Source: Trichomonas vaginalis G3
Taxonomy: Eukaryota; Parabasalia; Trichomonadida; Trichomonadidae
Assembly: GCF_026262505.1 (NCBI RefSeq)
Contig: NC_067207.1
Span: 8,772,082-8,836,081 of the forward strand
Reading direction: 5' to 3'
Length of the DNA stretch: 64,000 nucleotides
Positions 1 through 9,471 of this stretch are shown piece after piece. Each line of letters opens with the position of its first letter. Within the stretch, counting starts at the first letter, position 1. A program made the translations under genes and the position numbers. The notes under the pieces were generated by a model that had not been told where the DNA came from, did no database searches, and saw only the letters and a list, made by a program, of their open reading frames with translations.

Positions 1-189
1 ATTATCGTCCAACTATGTCTTCAAAAAGAGCCTGCAAAACGTCCCACAATGGCTCAGCTTAAACAGATAATGTCACAAGCAATCAACCCTAACCTTGCAA
101 AGAGATATTCAAGTTTAAGGAATAAGATCAAGCCATTCACACCTGGCCCAGCTATTGTAGTACCTCGTTTCAGGTACTTCTCAGTATAA
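1..189 (+). CDS. Protein kinase, C-terminal end (cut by window edge)
   Basis: Frame 1 is open from the first base to a TAA at 187-189 (62 residues). It contains CLQKEPAKRPTM, the subdomain XI signature near the end of eukaryotic protein kinase domains, where the Arg of 'RPT' pairs with the APE-motif Glu. A 45-residue basic tail follows, ending FRYFSV. The upstream catalytic part lies outside the window, so the kinase family cannot be assigned; tyrosine-kinase-like and CAMK-like groups are both possible. The kinase call rests on this one motif. Confidence 0.7.
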   Translation: MIVQLCLQKEPAKRPTMAQLKQIMSQAINPNLAKRYSSLRNKIKPFTPGPAIVVPRFRYFSV

Positions 190-1499
190 TATGTGAAGAA
201 AATAGAATTAGTTATATGTCTTTTGTTTGTTATTTTGTGTTAATAAAATATAGTTCAAATTCAAATTAATACTATTACTGGAAAGCATTTCACCTAGCAA
301 TGCTCTATCACTGATCGTAATCTGATCATTGAATCAGAGACAGAGAAGATTTTATATTGAATAGTTGTAAACTGTGTGTAACGAGGAAGCATACATATTC
401 TTTCTATGATGATGACAGTTGATGCAAAGCTGTAATCAGTTATAATCTTTATCTCCTCATCATGAATATTGAAATTTATATATCCGTACAATAAATAAAC
501 CTGATGTTAAAACTTATTTTAGATTAACAATTATATCTTAATGCAATGGCATTTATACGTTATACAGAATTAGTATATGTCACCTTCTCAACGATACTAG
601 TATTACTTAAGAATTATAAAATAAGTTATGTTTTGACTGAAGATGAATAACTTAAAACGATTCTAACTTAATTTGTAGCCAAAGTGTTTGTGATCTGATA
701 TGATGAAATTTTATTTGGTGAATATTTGGTCGATAATTTGATTTGAATTCATTTATTGCACATTATTTAAAGCTTGTAATACATAAAAAACCAACTTAAG
801 TGAATAGATATCATTCGTGCTCAATGACAACATCTGGTATCTCTCAAGAAGAAATAATAAATATTTTTTGCTTCATGGAAAAATATGTCAAATGAGAGAC
901 TCAAATGTAAATTCTTAATATAATCACGATTATGTGGTACTTTAATGTCAATTCCCAAAACAATTTAATCATAATTGAGAAACATATACGATAAGAATTT
1001 ATAGTAAACTACGATTCTCAGAAGAATGATAGCAATAGACTCAAATCTATAAAATGATTCTCAAAGTAAAAATAAAGGTTAAAAGTGTAATCTGAATTCT
1101 ATCGAAAACAACAAAAAGTCCTTCGGTAATGTATTTATTTCAACCGGTTGTTCGTCAAATAAACCTTGTTAAATGCATTAAATACACTTTTAGAATGATG
1201 AAAGGTAAAAATATTACCGTATAACATCTAGAAGTTTGATTTTGCAAATTGAGAGTAGATTGGTCCAAATCTCTCAGAAAAAATGTCAAAAATCATTATT
1301 AAATTTGTTCATAAAATTTATTTAAAAATGATTGATTCAGGGAATTCTCATATGCAGCGGTTACAGGTCACTTTGAAAACTATTTGAATTAAATTTATGA
1401 AGATGAGTGGAATCGTTAGTACTCTTGTAATGTATTATTAAAACATTGATTATGCCAAAATCATAAAATTCAATAAAATAAAAACAATACATTTTTATT
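190..1499. other. AT-rich intergenic region, 1.3 kb
   Basis: No convincing gene. The longest frame, on the minus strand at 294-491, has no ATG start and no recognisable motif. An initiator-like TCATAA lies about 38 bases before the transporter start, at roughly 1462-1467. Nothing else stands out. Confidence 0.6.
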
Positions 1500-2855
1500 A
1501 TGGAAAACGCTGTTGACACAGAGTGTCAAATCGATCCTGAATTAAAAGTAGAATCATCAAGTTCAACATCCACATCTTCAGACACAAAATCCGAATCAGA
1601 CGACAAAAAAGAAAATGAAAATCCCGATGCATGTCTAGACAATGATAAAAACGAAACTACTGATGAGCTCAGAGTTGGAAGATTTGTTACGGTTATAAAT
1701 CTGTTGAACTCTTTGCTTGGAGCAAGTATTTTCTCATTACCCGGTAAATTCAAAGAAGTCGGAATTATTCCTTCTGTTATTCTTCTCGCTGTTGCTGCAT
1801 ATGTATCATATATCTGTACTGTTATTCTTGTTCGTATACAAAAAGAAGTTAATGGAGCAGGTATGGATGATATCGCCCTAAAAGTCTTTGGACATGTAGG
1901 ACAAGTAATTGTTTCTGTCATTTCCTTGGCTTTCTGCATCTCTGGTGTTTTGGCCTATATCGTAATTGCCTGTGATGTAATTCAGCAGTGGTTCACCCTT
2001 AAGGGCATCTCTGTTAGCTACTTCGCACGCGTTGGAATCACCATTGTATACAGTATTTTGCCGATCTCCTTATCAATCCCAAGATCTCTCAAGTTCTTGT
2101 CATATTTCTCCTCTCTTACTATTATAATCATGCTCTTCTATGTTTTGGTCGTAATCATTAGAGCTCCAAAGATTATTCCACAGCAGAATTTCAAAGATTC
2201 TAACTTCAAGATTGCCAATTTTGGTATCGGCATATTCTCTGCTATCTCAATCTTCTTCCTCAACTTCACATTGCCCATTACAACATTGCCGATTATCGAG
2301 AAATACAATAAGGATCTTAGGAAGAGAAATATTGCTTTGATGTTCACATGTATTTGTTGTTTCCTTATTTTGGCTGTTCCTGGAGCGATCGGATACCTTA
2401 TGGTATTCGATTCAAATACTTCTGAGTTAATCTTCTCGTATGAAAAGTTCCAGAAGGATATATTATTCAATATTGTCAAAGGTGGCTGTTTAGTTGCCGT
2501 TTCTTGCTCATATCCAGTCTTTTGCAAGCCAATTCTTGCAACATGGTCGCAATTCTTCTTCAAAGAGAATGATGCTTACAACCTTTCTATTGGAAAACTA
2601 ACTATTGTTCATATAATCTCTCATACCATTCCTGTTCTTATTGCGGCCTTTTATCCAAAGGTTATGACATTACTTGATTTTGTCGGATCTTTCGGCTGCT
2701 TGATAGATATTACTGTTCCTGGTTTGCTATACTATATGTTCTACAAGCCATCAGTTGCCTCATTCTCATTCTGGGGATCTTGGTTCCTCGTTATTTTGGG
2801 AATTTTTGTAGCAATTGCAACTATTGTTCTAAATGTTAAGAGTATCGTTGGATGA
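1500..2855 (+). CDS. Amino acid transporter, AAAP/SLC38-like
   Basis: The 451-residue protein has an acidic, Ser/Asp/Glu-rich cytosolic N-terminus (about 1-57) and then about eleven hydrophobic spans. The first span begins TVINLLNSLLGASIFSLPG, the unwound helix typical of the amino acid/auxin permease (AAAP) superfamily, to which SLC36, SLC38 and yeast AVT transporters belong. These exchange or co-transport neutral or cationic amino acids across plasma or lysosomal membranes; the substrate cannot be read here. The ATG at 1500 is the first in frame and the length is normal for the family. T. vaginalis has a large expanded set of such permeases, fitting an amino-acid-fermenting parasite. Confidence 0.85.
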   Translation: MENAVDTECQIDPELKVESSSSTSTSSDTKSESDDKKENENPDACLDNDKNETTDELRVGRFVTVINLLNSLLGASIFSLPGKFKEVGIIPSVILLAVAAYVSYICTVILVRIQKEVNGAGMDDIALKVFGHVGQVIVSVISLAFCISGVLAYIVIACDVIQQWFTLKGISVSYFARVGITIVYSILPISLSIPRSLKFLSYFSSLTIIIMLFYVLVVIIRAPKIIPQQNFKDSNFKIANFGIGIFSAISIFFLNFTLPITTLPIIEKYNKDLRKRNIALMFTCICCFLILAVPGAIGYLMVFDSNTSELIFSYEKFQKDILFNIVKGGCLVAVSCSYPVFCKPILATWSQFFFKENDAYNLSIGKLTIVHIISHTIPVLIAAFYPKVMTLLDFVGSFGCLIDITVPGLLYYMFYKPSVASFSFWGSWFLVILGIFVAIATIVLNVKSIVG

Positions 2856-3128
2856 GCATAGCTCTTATAGAGATAATAAAGTGTTTGCGGTTTATACAAC
2901 CTCTTTCTCTATTATTTTTATAATTTAATCTAATTTCTCTATTGAATTCAAGAGTCATTCACTAGAATAGTTTTTCTTTGCATATACTTAAATACGAAAA
3001 TAATCATGGTAATATTTTATTGATGAACAAATTAAAAATACAAATTTGAATCTAAATTAAAATGTTTCTCTTGTAGATCCATTAATGTATTATATTATCT
3101 AACAACATAACAATATAAAGGTGAAATA

Positions 3129-4868
3129 TCACATTCTTTTTGTCGAGTAGTCCTCTATAATATTCAATATATCTTGATTATTCTTCTGTTTTGCAAAGTC
3201 TAAACAATCATGTAAATCATCTGTATTAATATACAATTTCGCTCCTTTTGAAAGTAATATCATGACAATATCTATATTTTCTAAGTTGATTGCATAATAT
3301 AATGCTGATTTTCCTTCAAAATCTAATAAATTTATATCAGCATTAAATGAAATCAACAGTGAACAAATTGGAATTTTTTGGTGAATAATTGAATTCATTA
3401 ATGGAGTTCTTCCATCAATGTCTGGTATGTTTGGATTGGCATTTTTCGATAATAAAAATTGAGCACAAATTATTGAATCAGAGCTAACTTCGTTTAATGG
3501 AGTTAATCCGTTCTTATCAGGATTATTTATATTTGCACCTGCGGCTAAAAGGCTTTCCATCATTTTAACATCTCTCCATTTTGCAGCATAATTCATCGCT
3601 GAGTTTTGATCATAGAAATAATTAATATTTCTTGTAATCTTCGAAAGAAAGGTAACGCAATTTGTATTTCCATTCATTGCAGCTAAAAGCAAAGGCGTAT
3701 AGCCTTCGCTTGTTGGTTCATCACATGGCATTCCGACCTTAACTAAGTATTTCAATATTTTTAAATGTCCGTTTCTTGCAGCGAGAGAAGTAGCCAATTG
3801 TCCTCTGTAGTTTTTTCCACTCAAAGCACCATGATGAACCAAAAAATGAACGAGATCATATCTACCAAATGATGATGCAACATGAAGTGGTGAATTAAAT
3901 CCTTCATCCAAAAAAGTACCACCTTTGAATCTTGTCCATTTTGCATCTACTTCTTTGATTAAACTTTTTACGGCTTTAAATGGAGAGATCTCATGAAGCC
4001 ATTTAAATGAATTACTGTAAAATCCATCCCAATGTTTCAGGTATCCCTTATGATATAATAAGAAAGAAGTGCATAATGTGTTGCATTTTTCAATGCAAAA
4101 TGGAAGCGTAACTTTCTCGCATCAATAATTCTCTAGAAGATATTTGCAAATCTTATGTCTATGGTAAGCAACTGCATAAGTGAAGCATTCACCAAATTCA
4201 GCGCCTTTATTAATGCATAGTTTCATAATTTCGAAATTTCCTCCTTCTACAACGGCCTGTAATAATTTTTTGTTTATTACGATCGAATCCATGATTGTCA
4301 AGAACTTAAAGATCTTAAAAGCAGAGAACCAAGCAGCAAAAGCATCTACAGTAAATGTAAGTGTGAATTTTGAGCCAAAATTATTGTCAATTTCAATAAC
4401 TTTGCCGCTAAAATCCTTTTGGAAAAAATGATAAATAAAAACATCAATATCGTCAGAAACAATGCAATTAAAAATTGATGATGCATCGAATATTTCTATT
4501 ATCTCTTGTGAGCTTCCTTTCATTGAATGCCATTTCTCGAAAAGCTGTTTCTGGTTTGGAGAAATTAATCCTTTTTCGTTCAACAAAAATGAAAAAGGAC
4601 TGAGTTTATATACGTTATTTGTTGGTCCAAGCACTCTGCAGAGATCATAATATAGCTTGAAATTGAATCTTCTAACAGCTGCAGCTGCGATTATTAGGCA
4701 ATATAATGTGTTTTTATTTTCGGGTAAATATTCTTTAATTTTAGAGAGCGTTTCATTGAACGAATCGTCATTCAGATTGAATATCAACTCCTCTAAAGTA
4801 TACCAATCATAAAAACACCATGGAACCACAGATAGCTCAAAAGTGCACAGATTCAACACTTCTGCCAT
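3129..4868 (-). pseudogene. DUF3447-type ankyrin protein with one in-frame TGA
   Basis: Read from the ATG at 4868, the frame runs 580 codons to the stop at 3129 with a single interruption: a TGA at 4124-4122 after ...YLLENY (codon 249). The same frame continues without a break on the far side (CEKVTLPFC... to ...DYSTKRM), so no frameshift is involved. Residues 1-248 match the N-terminal helical region of parabasalid DUF3447 ankyrin proteins; the part after the stop holds at least seven ankyrin repeats with motifs such as SPLHVASSFG, TPLLLAAMNG and TPLNEVSS. One nonsense change suggests recent loss, an allele, readthrough or a sequencing error. Ankyrin repeats bind other proteins; the partner is unknown. 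The sequence just before the ATG on this strand is AAAAAAGTGACAG. Confidence 0.75.
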
Positions 4869-5368
4869 CTGTCACTTTTTTGGATTGTAAACGTATACAT
4901 CTGTTTTTTTATTTGCATAATTATTGTCATAGGTAGCTTGTATTGTGTGTATAGCATTTAATAAATTAAATTTACGAAATTATCCATATTGAACGGTGAT
5001 TTTAGAACCGTGTAAAAAAACTTCAAATGAATAGTTGTCATTGATGGCATAGACAATACTGTATTATATGTGATGTAGAAATGTGATATGGAGAAAATAA
5101 CCCAAGACAATTCATGATAGAGTTAATGTTAATACGATTATCTCTTAGGAGATGATTCTTTATTCAAAAATAGAAGGATTAAAACAAGGTATGACTAGTA
5201 TTCTCATGAATAATATACAACATCAATTATTAGTGATGTTAGATGAATAATAAATTGTGAGATGCAAGTATTATGGACAAGTGCCATAATCATCACAAAG
5301 AAATCTTATAAAACAATAGGTGCTAATACAGTGAAGATTTTTAAACGGTTAATTTTTTTCACAAAAAA
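4869..5368. promoter_or_regulatory. Divergent intergenic region between ankyrin and LisH-like genes
   Basis: About 500 AT-rich bases between two divergent starts. The left end carries GTCACTTTTTT at 4871-4881. At the right end TCACAA at 5359-5364 matches the T. vaginalis initiator consensus TCAYWW, with the presumed +1 A at 5361, only 8 bases before the ATG at 5369. Such very short 5' leaders are normal in this organism. Nothing else is recognisable. Confidence 0.45.
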
Positions 5369-5842
5369 ATGAACGTTCCAATCGAAGCACCAATAGAAAT
5401 CAAAAAGAAAATAGCTAAAAAACTTCAGAAATCCGGCGCCCTTAAGCGTATTGAAAGAAAGATTAAACTTGGCATGATGGTTGCCGTTGAAGAAATCAAA
5501 TCCGAACCAACAGAAAAGACTCACTTAGAAAGACTTCCATTTAAGGATGCTACGATTAATGAAATCAAAGGATTGCAGGCAATATATGCATATTTAGCAA
5601 AGCGTAACATGACATATACATTATCAACATTGCTTGAAGAATCATGCGTTAAACGTCAAGCAAATAGCAATTATGATCTATTAGAAGTACTTGAATCTGC
5701 AAATCAGCGTAGTTTTGATGAAGATGAAATAGTTCCATCTGTTAAGAAGCTCTTACCTCAAAAACAGTCACCAAAAGCCCAAAACAAGAAGAATACAAAG
5801 ATATTATCAAATGATTATAGCGATGATTACGATGAATTGTAA
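5369..5842 (+). CDS. Small LisH/FOP-like protein, possibly basal-body (CEP20/FOR20-like)
   Basis: A 157-residue basic protein. Residues about 20-45 (ALKRIERKIKLGMMVAVEEI) and 68-95 (LQAIYAYLAKRNMTYTLSTL followed by LEESCV) follow the layout of the FOP/FOPNL (CEP20) N-terminus: a dimerising helix and then a LisH motif 'YL...N.Y..S..L..ES'. These proteins sit at centrioles and ciliary basal bodies. The C-terminus is a Lys/Gln-rich, probably disordered tail ending in an acidic DDYDEL. In a cell with several flagella a basal-body role would fit, but this rests on motif spacing by eye; another LisH protein is the main alternative. The stop is TAAA, overlapping the UAAA poly(A) signal described in T. 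vaginalis. Confidence 0.5.
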   Translation: MNVPIEAPIEIKKKIAKKLQKSGALKRIERKIKLGMMVAVEEIKSEPTEKTHLERLPFKDATINEIKGLQAIYAYLAKRNMTYTLSTLLEESCVKRQANSNYDLLEVLESANQRSFDEDEIVPSVKKLLPQKQSPKAQNKKNTKILSNDYSDDYDEL

Positions 5843-5968
5843 AATTATTTGTTTTTTCATAACCTATTGGAATTTTTTTAATGAGTATGTGTTAGAACAG
5901 GAGGAAAAATGGAAGTTATAATTAAAATTAGAGGTTTTTTTAAAACTTAAAAAAAAATTAAGTCAAAT

Positions 5969-7951
5969 TTAGAATGGGTATCTTCTGAAAGCCTCGATGG
6001 CCTGGTATTTTGGGAATCCGAGGTTTCTGAAGCGTTCAGCTGTAGCTCTGTTTCTAGCCTCAGCGCGCTGCCAGAATTCTCTTGGGTCATCGCCAAGGAA
6101 TGGAGCGCCATCCTTCTGGGACTGGTGGAAGAAGATAGCCTTTCTCTTTCTCATGACCTGTTCCTGTGTCATTGGGATAGCCATTTCGATCTCTTCCATG
6201 TTGTATTCCATCCAAGCACCACGGTAGAGCCAGAGTGTGACATCCTTCATCCATGGCTGGTTCTTCAGTCTGTGGAGGGACTCGTTGACGCCATCGAAGC
6301 AGACCTTGTGTGTGCCGTGTGGATCAGCGAAGTCGCCAGCAGCGAAGATGAGGTCTGGCTTGACAGACTCGATGAGATCCATGATGATCTTGTAGTCAGC
6401 CTCGCCGATTGGGAGCTTCTTCTCGCCACCGGATTCGTAGAATGGTAAGTTAAGGTGGTGGACTCTCTCATCTGGAACGCCGAGGAATCTTGTAGCACCG
6501 ATTGACTCGTACTTTCTGATTCTTGTCTTAAGGCCGCGGACATCCATTGAATCCTTCTCTGTTGGCTTTCTTGTCTTGAGGAAGTGGATCATCTCGTCGA
6601 GCTTCTTGTCGTTTGTTAAGCCAAGAGCCTTGAAGACTTCGCAGTATCTGAGAGCTTCTGTGTCAGCAACAGCGTAGTTGCCGGATGTCTCGTAAGCGAC
6701 GTGAACTTCGTTGCCCTGCTCAACAAGTCTGTCGAACATGCCACCCATTGAGATAACATCGTCATCTGGATGTGGTGAGAAGATGATGATCTTCTTCTTC
6801 TGACCGTTTGTTGGTGTGTTTGTGATTGTGGACTGGATCTTGGCGAAGACGCAGTTGTTGACCTCGTAAGCGGACTTATCAGCAATAATAGCGGCAAGGC
6901 CGTTGTTATTGTAGTCATCGTCTGTGAGAGCGAGGAGTGGCTTGTGGAGCTTCTCGGCAAGCCAAACAATGGCCTTAACCTTGAGGTCCTCTGTCCATTC
7001 GACATCGCTAACTGTCCATGGCTGTGTGATTCTTGTTAAGTAGACAGCAGCATCTGTATCCATGACGATGGTGGCGTTGTTATGGGTCTGTAAGTATGTA
7101 GCTGGGAGCTCTGTTGAGATCTCGCCTTCGATAGCACGCTTGATGACGGATGCCTTGTTATAGCCCCATGCCATGAGGATGATACGCTTGGCGCCGAGAA
7201 CAGAGTGAACACCCATTGTGACAGCCTGCTTTGGAACGTTCTTGATGCCCTTGAAAGCTGGAGCTGCATCAGATCTTGTGAGATGGTTGAGTGTAAGGAG
7301 TCTTGTGCCGGAGTTGATGTTGGATCTTGGCTCGTTGAAGCCAATATGGCCAGTTCTGCCGATGCCAAGAAGCTGGAAATCTAAGCCACCAGCATCAAGG
7401 ATCATTTGATCATATTGCTTGCAGAATTCTTCAACATGGGCTCTGTCAACGCGGCCGTCTGGGATATGGACGTTAGCCTCGTCGATATCGATGTGGTTGA
7501 AGAGATGATAGTGCATGAAATAGTAGTAGCTCTGATCATTCTCTCTCTCCATTGGATAGTACTCATCAAGGTTGAATGTGATGACATTCTTGAAGGATAA
7601 GCCTTCTTCCTTGTGCATGCGAACTAATTCTTGGTAAGCTTTGATTGGGGAGGATCCTGTAGCAAGACCTAAGACAGCCTTCTTGCCCTGAGCGTTTTTC
7701 TCGCGGATGATGGATGCAATTTCGCGAGCGATGGCCTTTGAGCCTTCTAATTGGTTATCGAAAACAACATTGTGGATCTTTTCATTACGGGCAATTTCAA
7801 ATGTGCCTGGTCTCTGGTAGGCAAGTGGGTTGACTAAATTCTTGCCATAAAAGCCTTCAGCTGCATTATTAACATGCTCTCCGGCAACGCCAGAGGCTGT
7901 TGTCTTATCAGCTGACTGCGAGAAGCAAAGGTAGCTTAAAAAGACAAACAT
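5969..7951 (-). CDS. Glucosamine-6-phosphate deaminase-like / PIG-L (LmbE) deacetylase fusion
   Basis: 660 residues with two enzyme domains. Residues about 60-330 are NagB-like: a sugar-phosphate loop (LGLATGSSP), TFNLDEYYPM near 125, and GRTGHIGFNEP near 199. NagB converts glucosamine-6-phosphate to fructose-6-phosphate and ammonia. Residues about 385-645 are PIG-L/LmbE-like, with the metal site FSPHPDDD near 390 and DPHGTHK near 545, a family that deacetylates N-acetylglucosamine conjugates. From memory, this two-domain layout of about 660 residues is typical of Bacteroidetes, which suggests lateral transfer. In classical NagB the loop reads GxxDGHIAFNEP; here the Asp is Thr, so deaminase chemistry may differ. 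The N-terminus MFVFLSYLCFSQS resembles a very short signal peptide. Codons are richer in G/C at third positions than in the neighbours, suggesting strong expression or recent origin. No initiator-like site is obvious upstream. Confidence 0.85.
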   Translation of the reverse strand: MFVFLSYLCFSQSADKTTASGVAGEHVNNAAEGFYGKNLVNPLAYQRPGTFEIARNEKIHNVVFDNQLEGSKAIAREIASIIREKNAQGKKAVLGLATGSSPIKAYQELVRMHKEEGLSFKNVITFNLDEYYPMERENDQSYYYFMHYHLFNHIDIDEANVHIPDGRVDRAHVEEFCKQYDQMILDAGGLDFQLLGIGRTGHIGFNEPRSNINSGTRLLTLNHLTRSDAAPAFKGIKNVPKQAVTMGVHSVLGAKRIILMAWGYNKASVIKRAIEGEISTELPATYLQTHNNATIVMDTDAAVYLTRITQPWTVSDVEWTEDLKVKAIVWLAEKLHKPLLALTDDDYNNNGLAAIIADKSAYEVNNCVFAKIQSTITNTPTNGQKKKIIIFSPHPDDDVISMGGMFDRLVEQGNEVHVAYETSGNYAVADTEALRYCEVFKALGLTNDKKLDEMIHFLKTRKPTEKDSMDVRGLKTRIRKYESIGATRFLGVPDERVHHLNLPFYESGGEKKLPIGEADYKIIMDLIESVKPDLIFAAGDFADPHGTHKVCFDGVNESLHRLKNQPWMKDVTLWLYRGAWMEYNMEEIEMAIPMTQEQVMRKRKAIFFHQSQKDGAPFLGDDPREFWQRAEARNRATAERFRNLGFPKYQAIEAFRRYPF

Positions 7952-9471
7952 TATGTTTTTACTTCCCTTTCAATTTTTTGATCGCTGCTGATTCACAAAT
8001 CGTTTTCATAGTTATTTAAGTGGTCGGATTATCTTTGATGATTTTGTTATATGGAATAATTATTAATTATAATTGATGAAGTGCCGCTAAATAATAATAT
8101 TTCCGCGATCTTTAGAATTTTGTGAAAGATTTTGTGAAGATTACGCCTTATTTAGTGGAAAATGGTATAAATAACAAGTATAATAGATAACTGGCTATTT
8201 CTAACATGGATAAAATAAGCTAGTGTGAAGTGGATATATATTTCAACATTTCAAGCACTTCACTCTGGCAAACTAAAAAGAAAATCAATTATTTCACAAA
8301 CTGTATTTTACATTAAATATATGAAGATCTAACTAAATTATGGGTGGTTGCACAATCAGACGACAATTCAAGAAGATAAGATCAATAAAAAAGATTTTGA
8401 TAGCGCGGGTTATTAATTTGGAATTGAAAACATGCAAATACTTTAAAAATGGAATTGATTCAACGAGTTTATGTTTTGAATTACCCATTCAAAGTTTCAG
8501 AAATGTTTCGTCCATAGTATGACAGTCGGTTCCAGAATGAAAATAAGTCATTTATAGATTCAATAAATGGTTTGTAAATCAAAATATCCTCTTTTCAAAA
8601 ATAAATTTCCAGAAATATTGAAATCGGTATTTTTTCAATATTAACACTGTATGTGTCGACATTTTGGACTTAAATGGGCAAATTAAGCCCACTATTGAAA
8701 ACAATAAAAGCTTGCCGATGAATTCCAAAAATATTTCTTCAATTTTATAATATCTTATTGCTTTCGGCTTTAGAATTATTTGGTGAGGATAGTAAACACT
8801 TTTTCAAAGTCATTTCGATATTAAATAAATCAATTGAATATTCAAATTGAAAAATATGCCTATTTTGTTGAAAAACCTTGCTAATATAATCTTCACATAT
8901 ACCTTATATCAAAAATCATTCGGGAAAACTTCAAAAAAAATCTGAAATTTAAAAAATCATCATCAGATGATTGAATTTTGAGATCATTTTTGATTATTCG
9001 GAAAAAATTTGATATGTTTTCTGATTCAAAACAGTTTTTAGAGATGTTAAAGCATTTTATAGAAAAATTAAATCAAGAGTAATTTATTATATTTGAAAGT
9101 TTATAATATTTTAATATCAAAATTTATAAAGATACACTTTTTTGTATATAATTATTATTCATTTAATATTTGTATGTAATTATGAAGTTAGGCATCATGT
9201 TAACGAAAAATATCGTTGTTTATTTATATAATAAACTTAGACTGCATAACATTAATGATGGCTACAACTCCATATAAAATCTCATGACAAGAAACCAAAA
9301 GTTGATCATTTTGACAGAAACCAAGCTTTTTGTCCATTATGATACTTGAATATTGACAATAGAATTAATTCACAATTTACAAAATATAGATGATTTATAT
9401 TAGATATAATTCTATTTTGCTGATATTAAAATTTTTTCATAACTTTTTAATCCATTTCTTGAATTGTTTAA
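7952..9471. other. Long AT-rich intergenic region, 1.5 kb
   Basis: No supported gene. Two short stretches look faintly coding on the plus strand: an ATG frame at 8340-8522 (60 codons, starting MGGCTIRR) and about 8645-8750 (contains DILDLNGQIKPT). They could be remnants of one decayed gene, but I recognise nothing. A perfect 10-bp inverted repeat (AATATTGAAA / TTTCAATATT) lies near 8615-8642. TCATAA at about 9438-9443 is an initiator-like site before the gene at 9472. Confidence 0.4.

Noticed and set aside
4122-4124. TGA as a selenocysteine codon
   Set aside because: No obvious selenocysteine-insertion hairpin, the protein is an ankyrin scaffold, and selenoproteins are not known to me in this group.
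6125-7600. Long antisense frames across the deaminase fusion gene
   Set aside because: Shadows caused by its biased codon use; no motifs.
8340-8522. 60-codon frame starting MGGCTIRR
   Set aside because: No motif or nearby initiator; kept only as a possible remnant within the intergenic entry.
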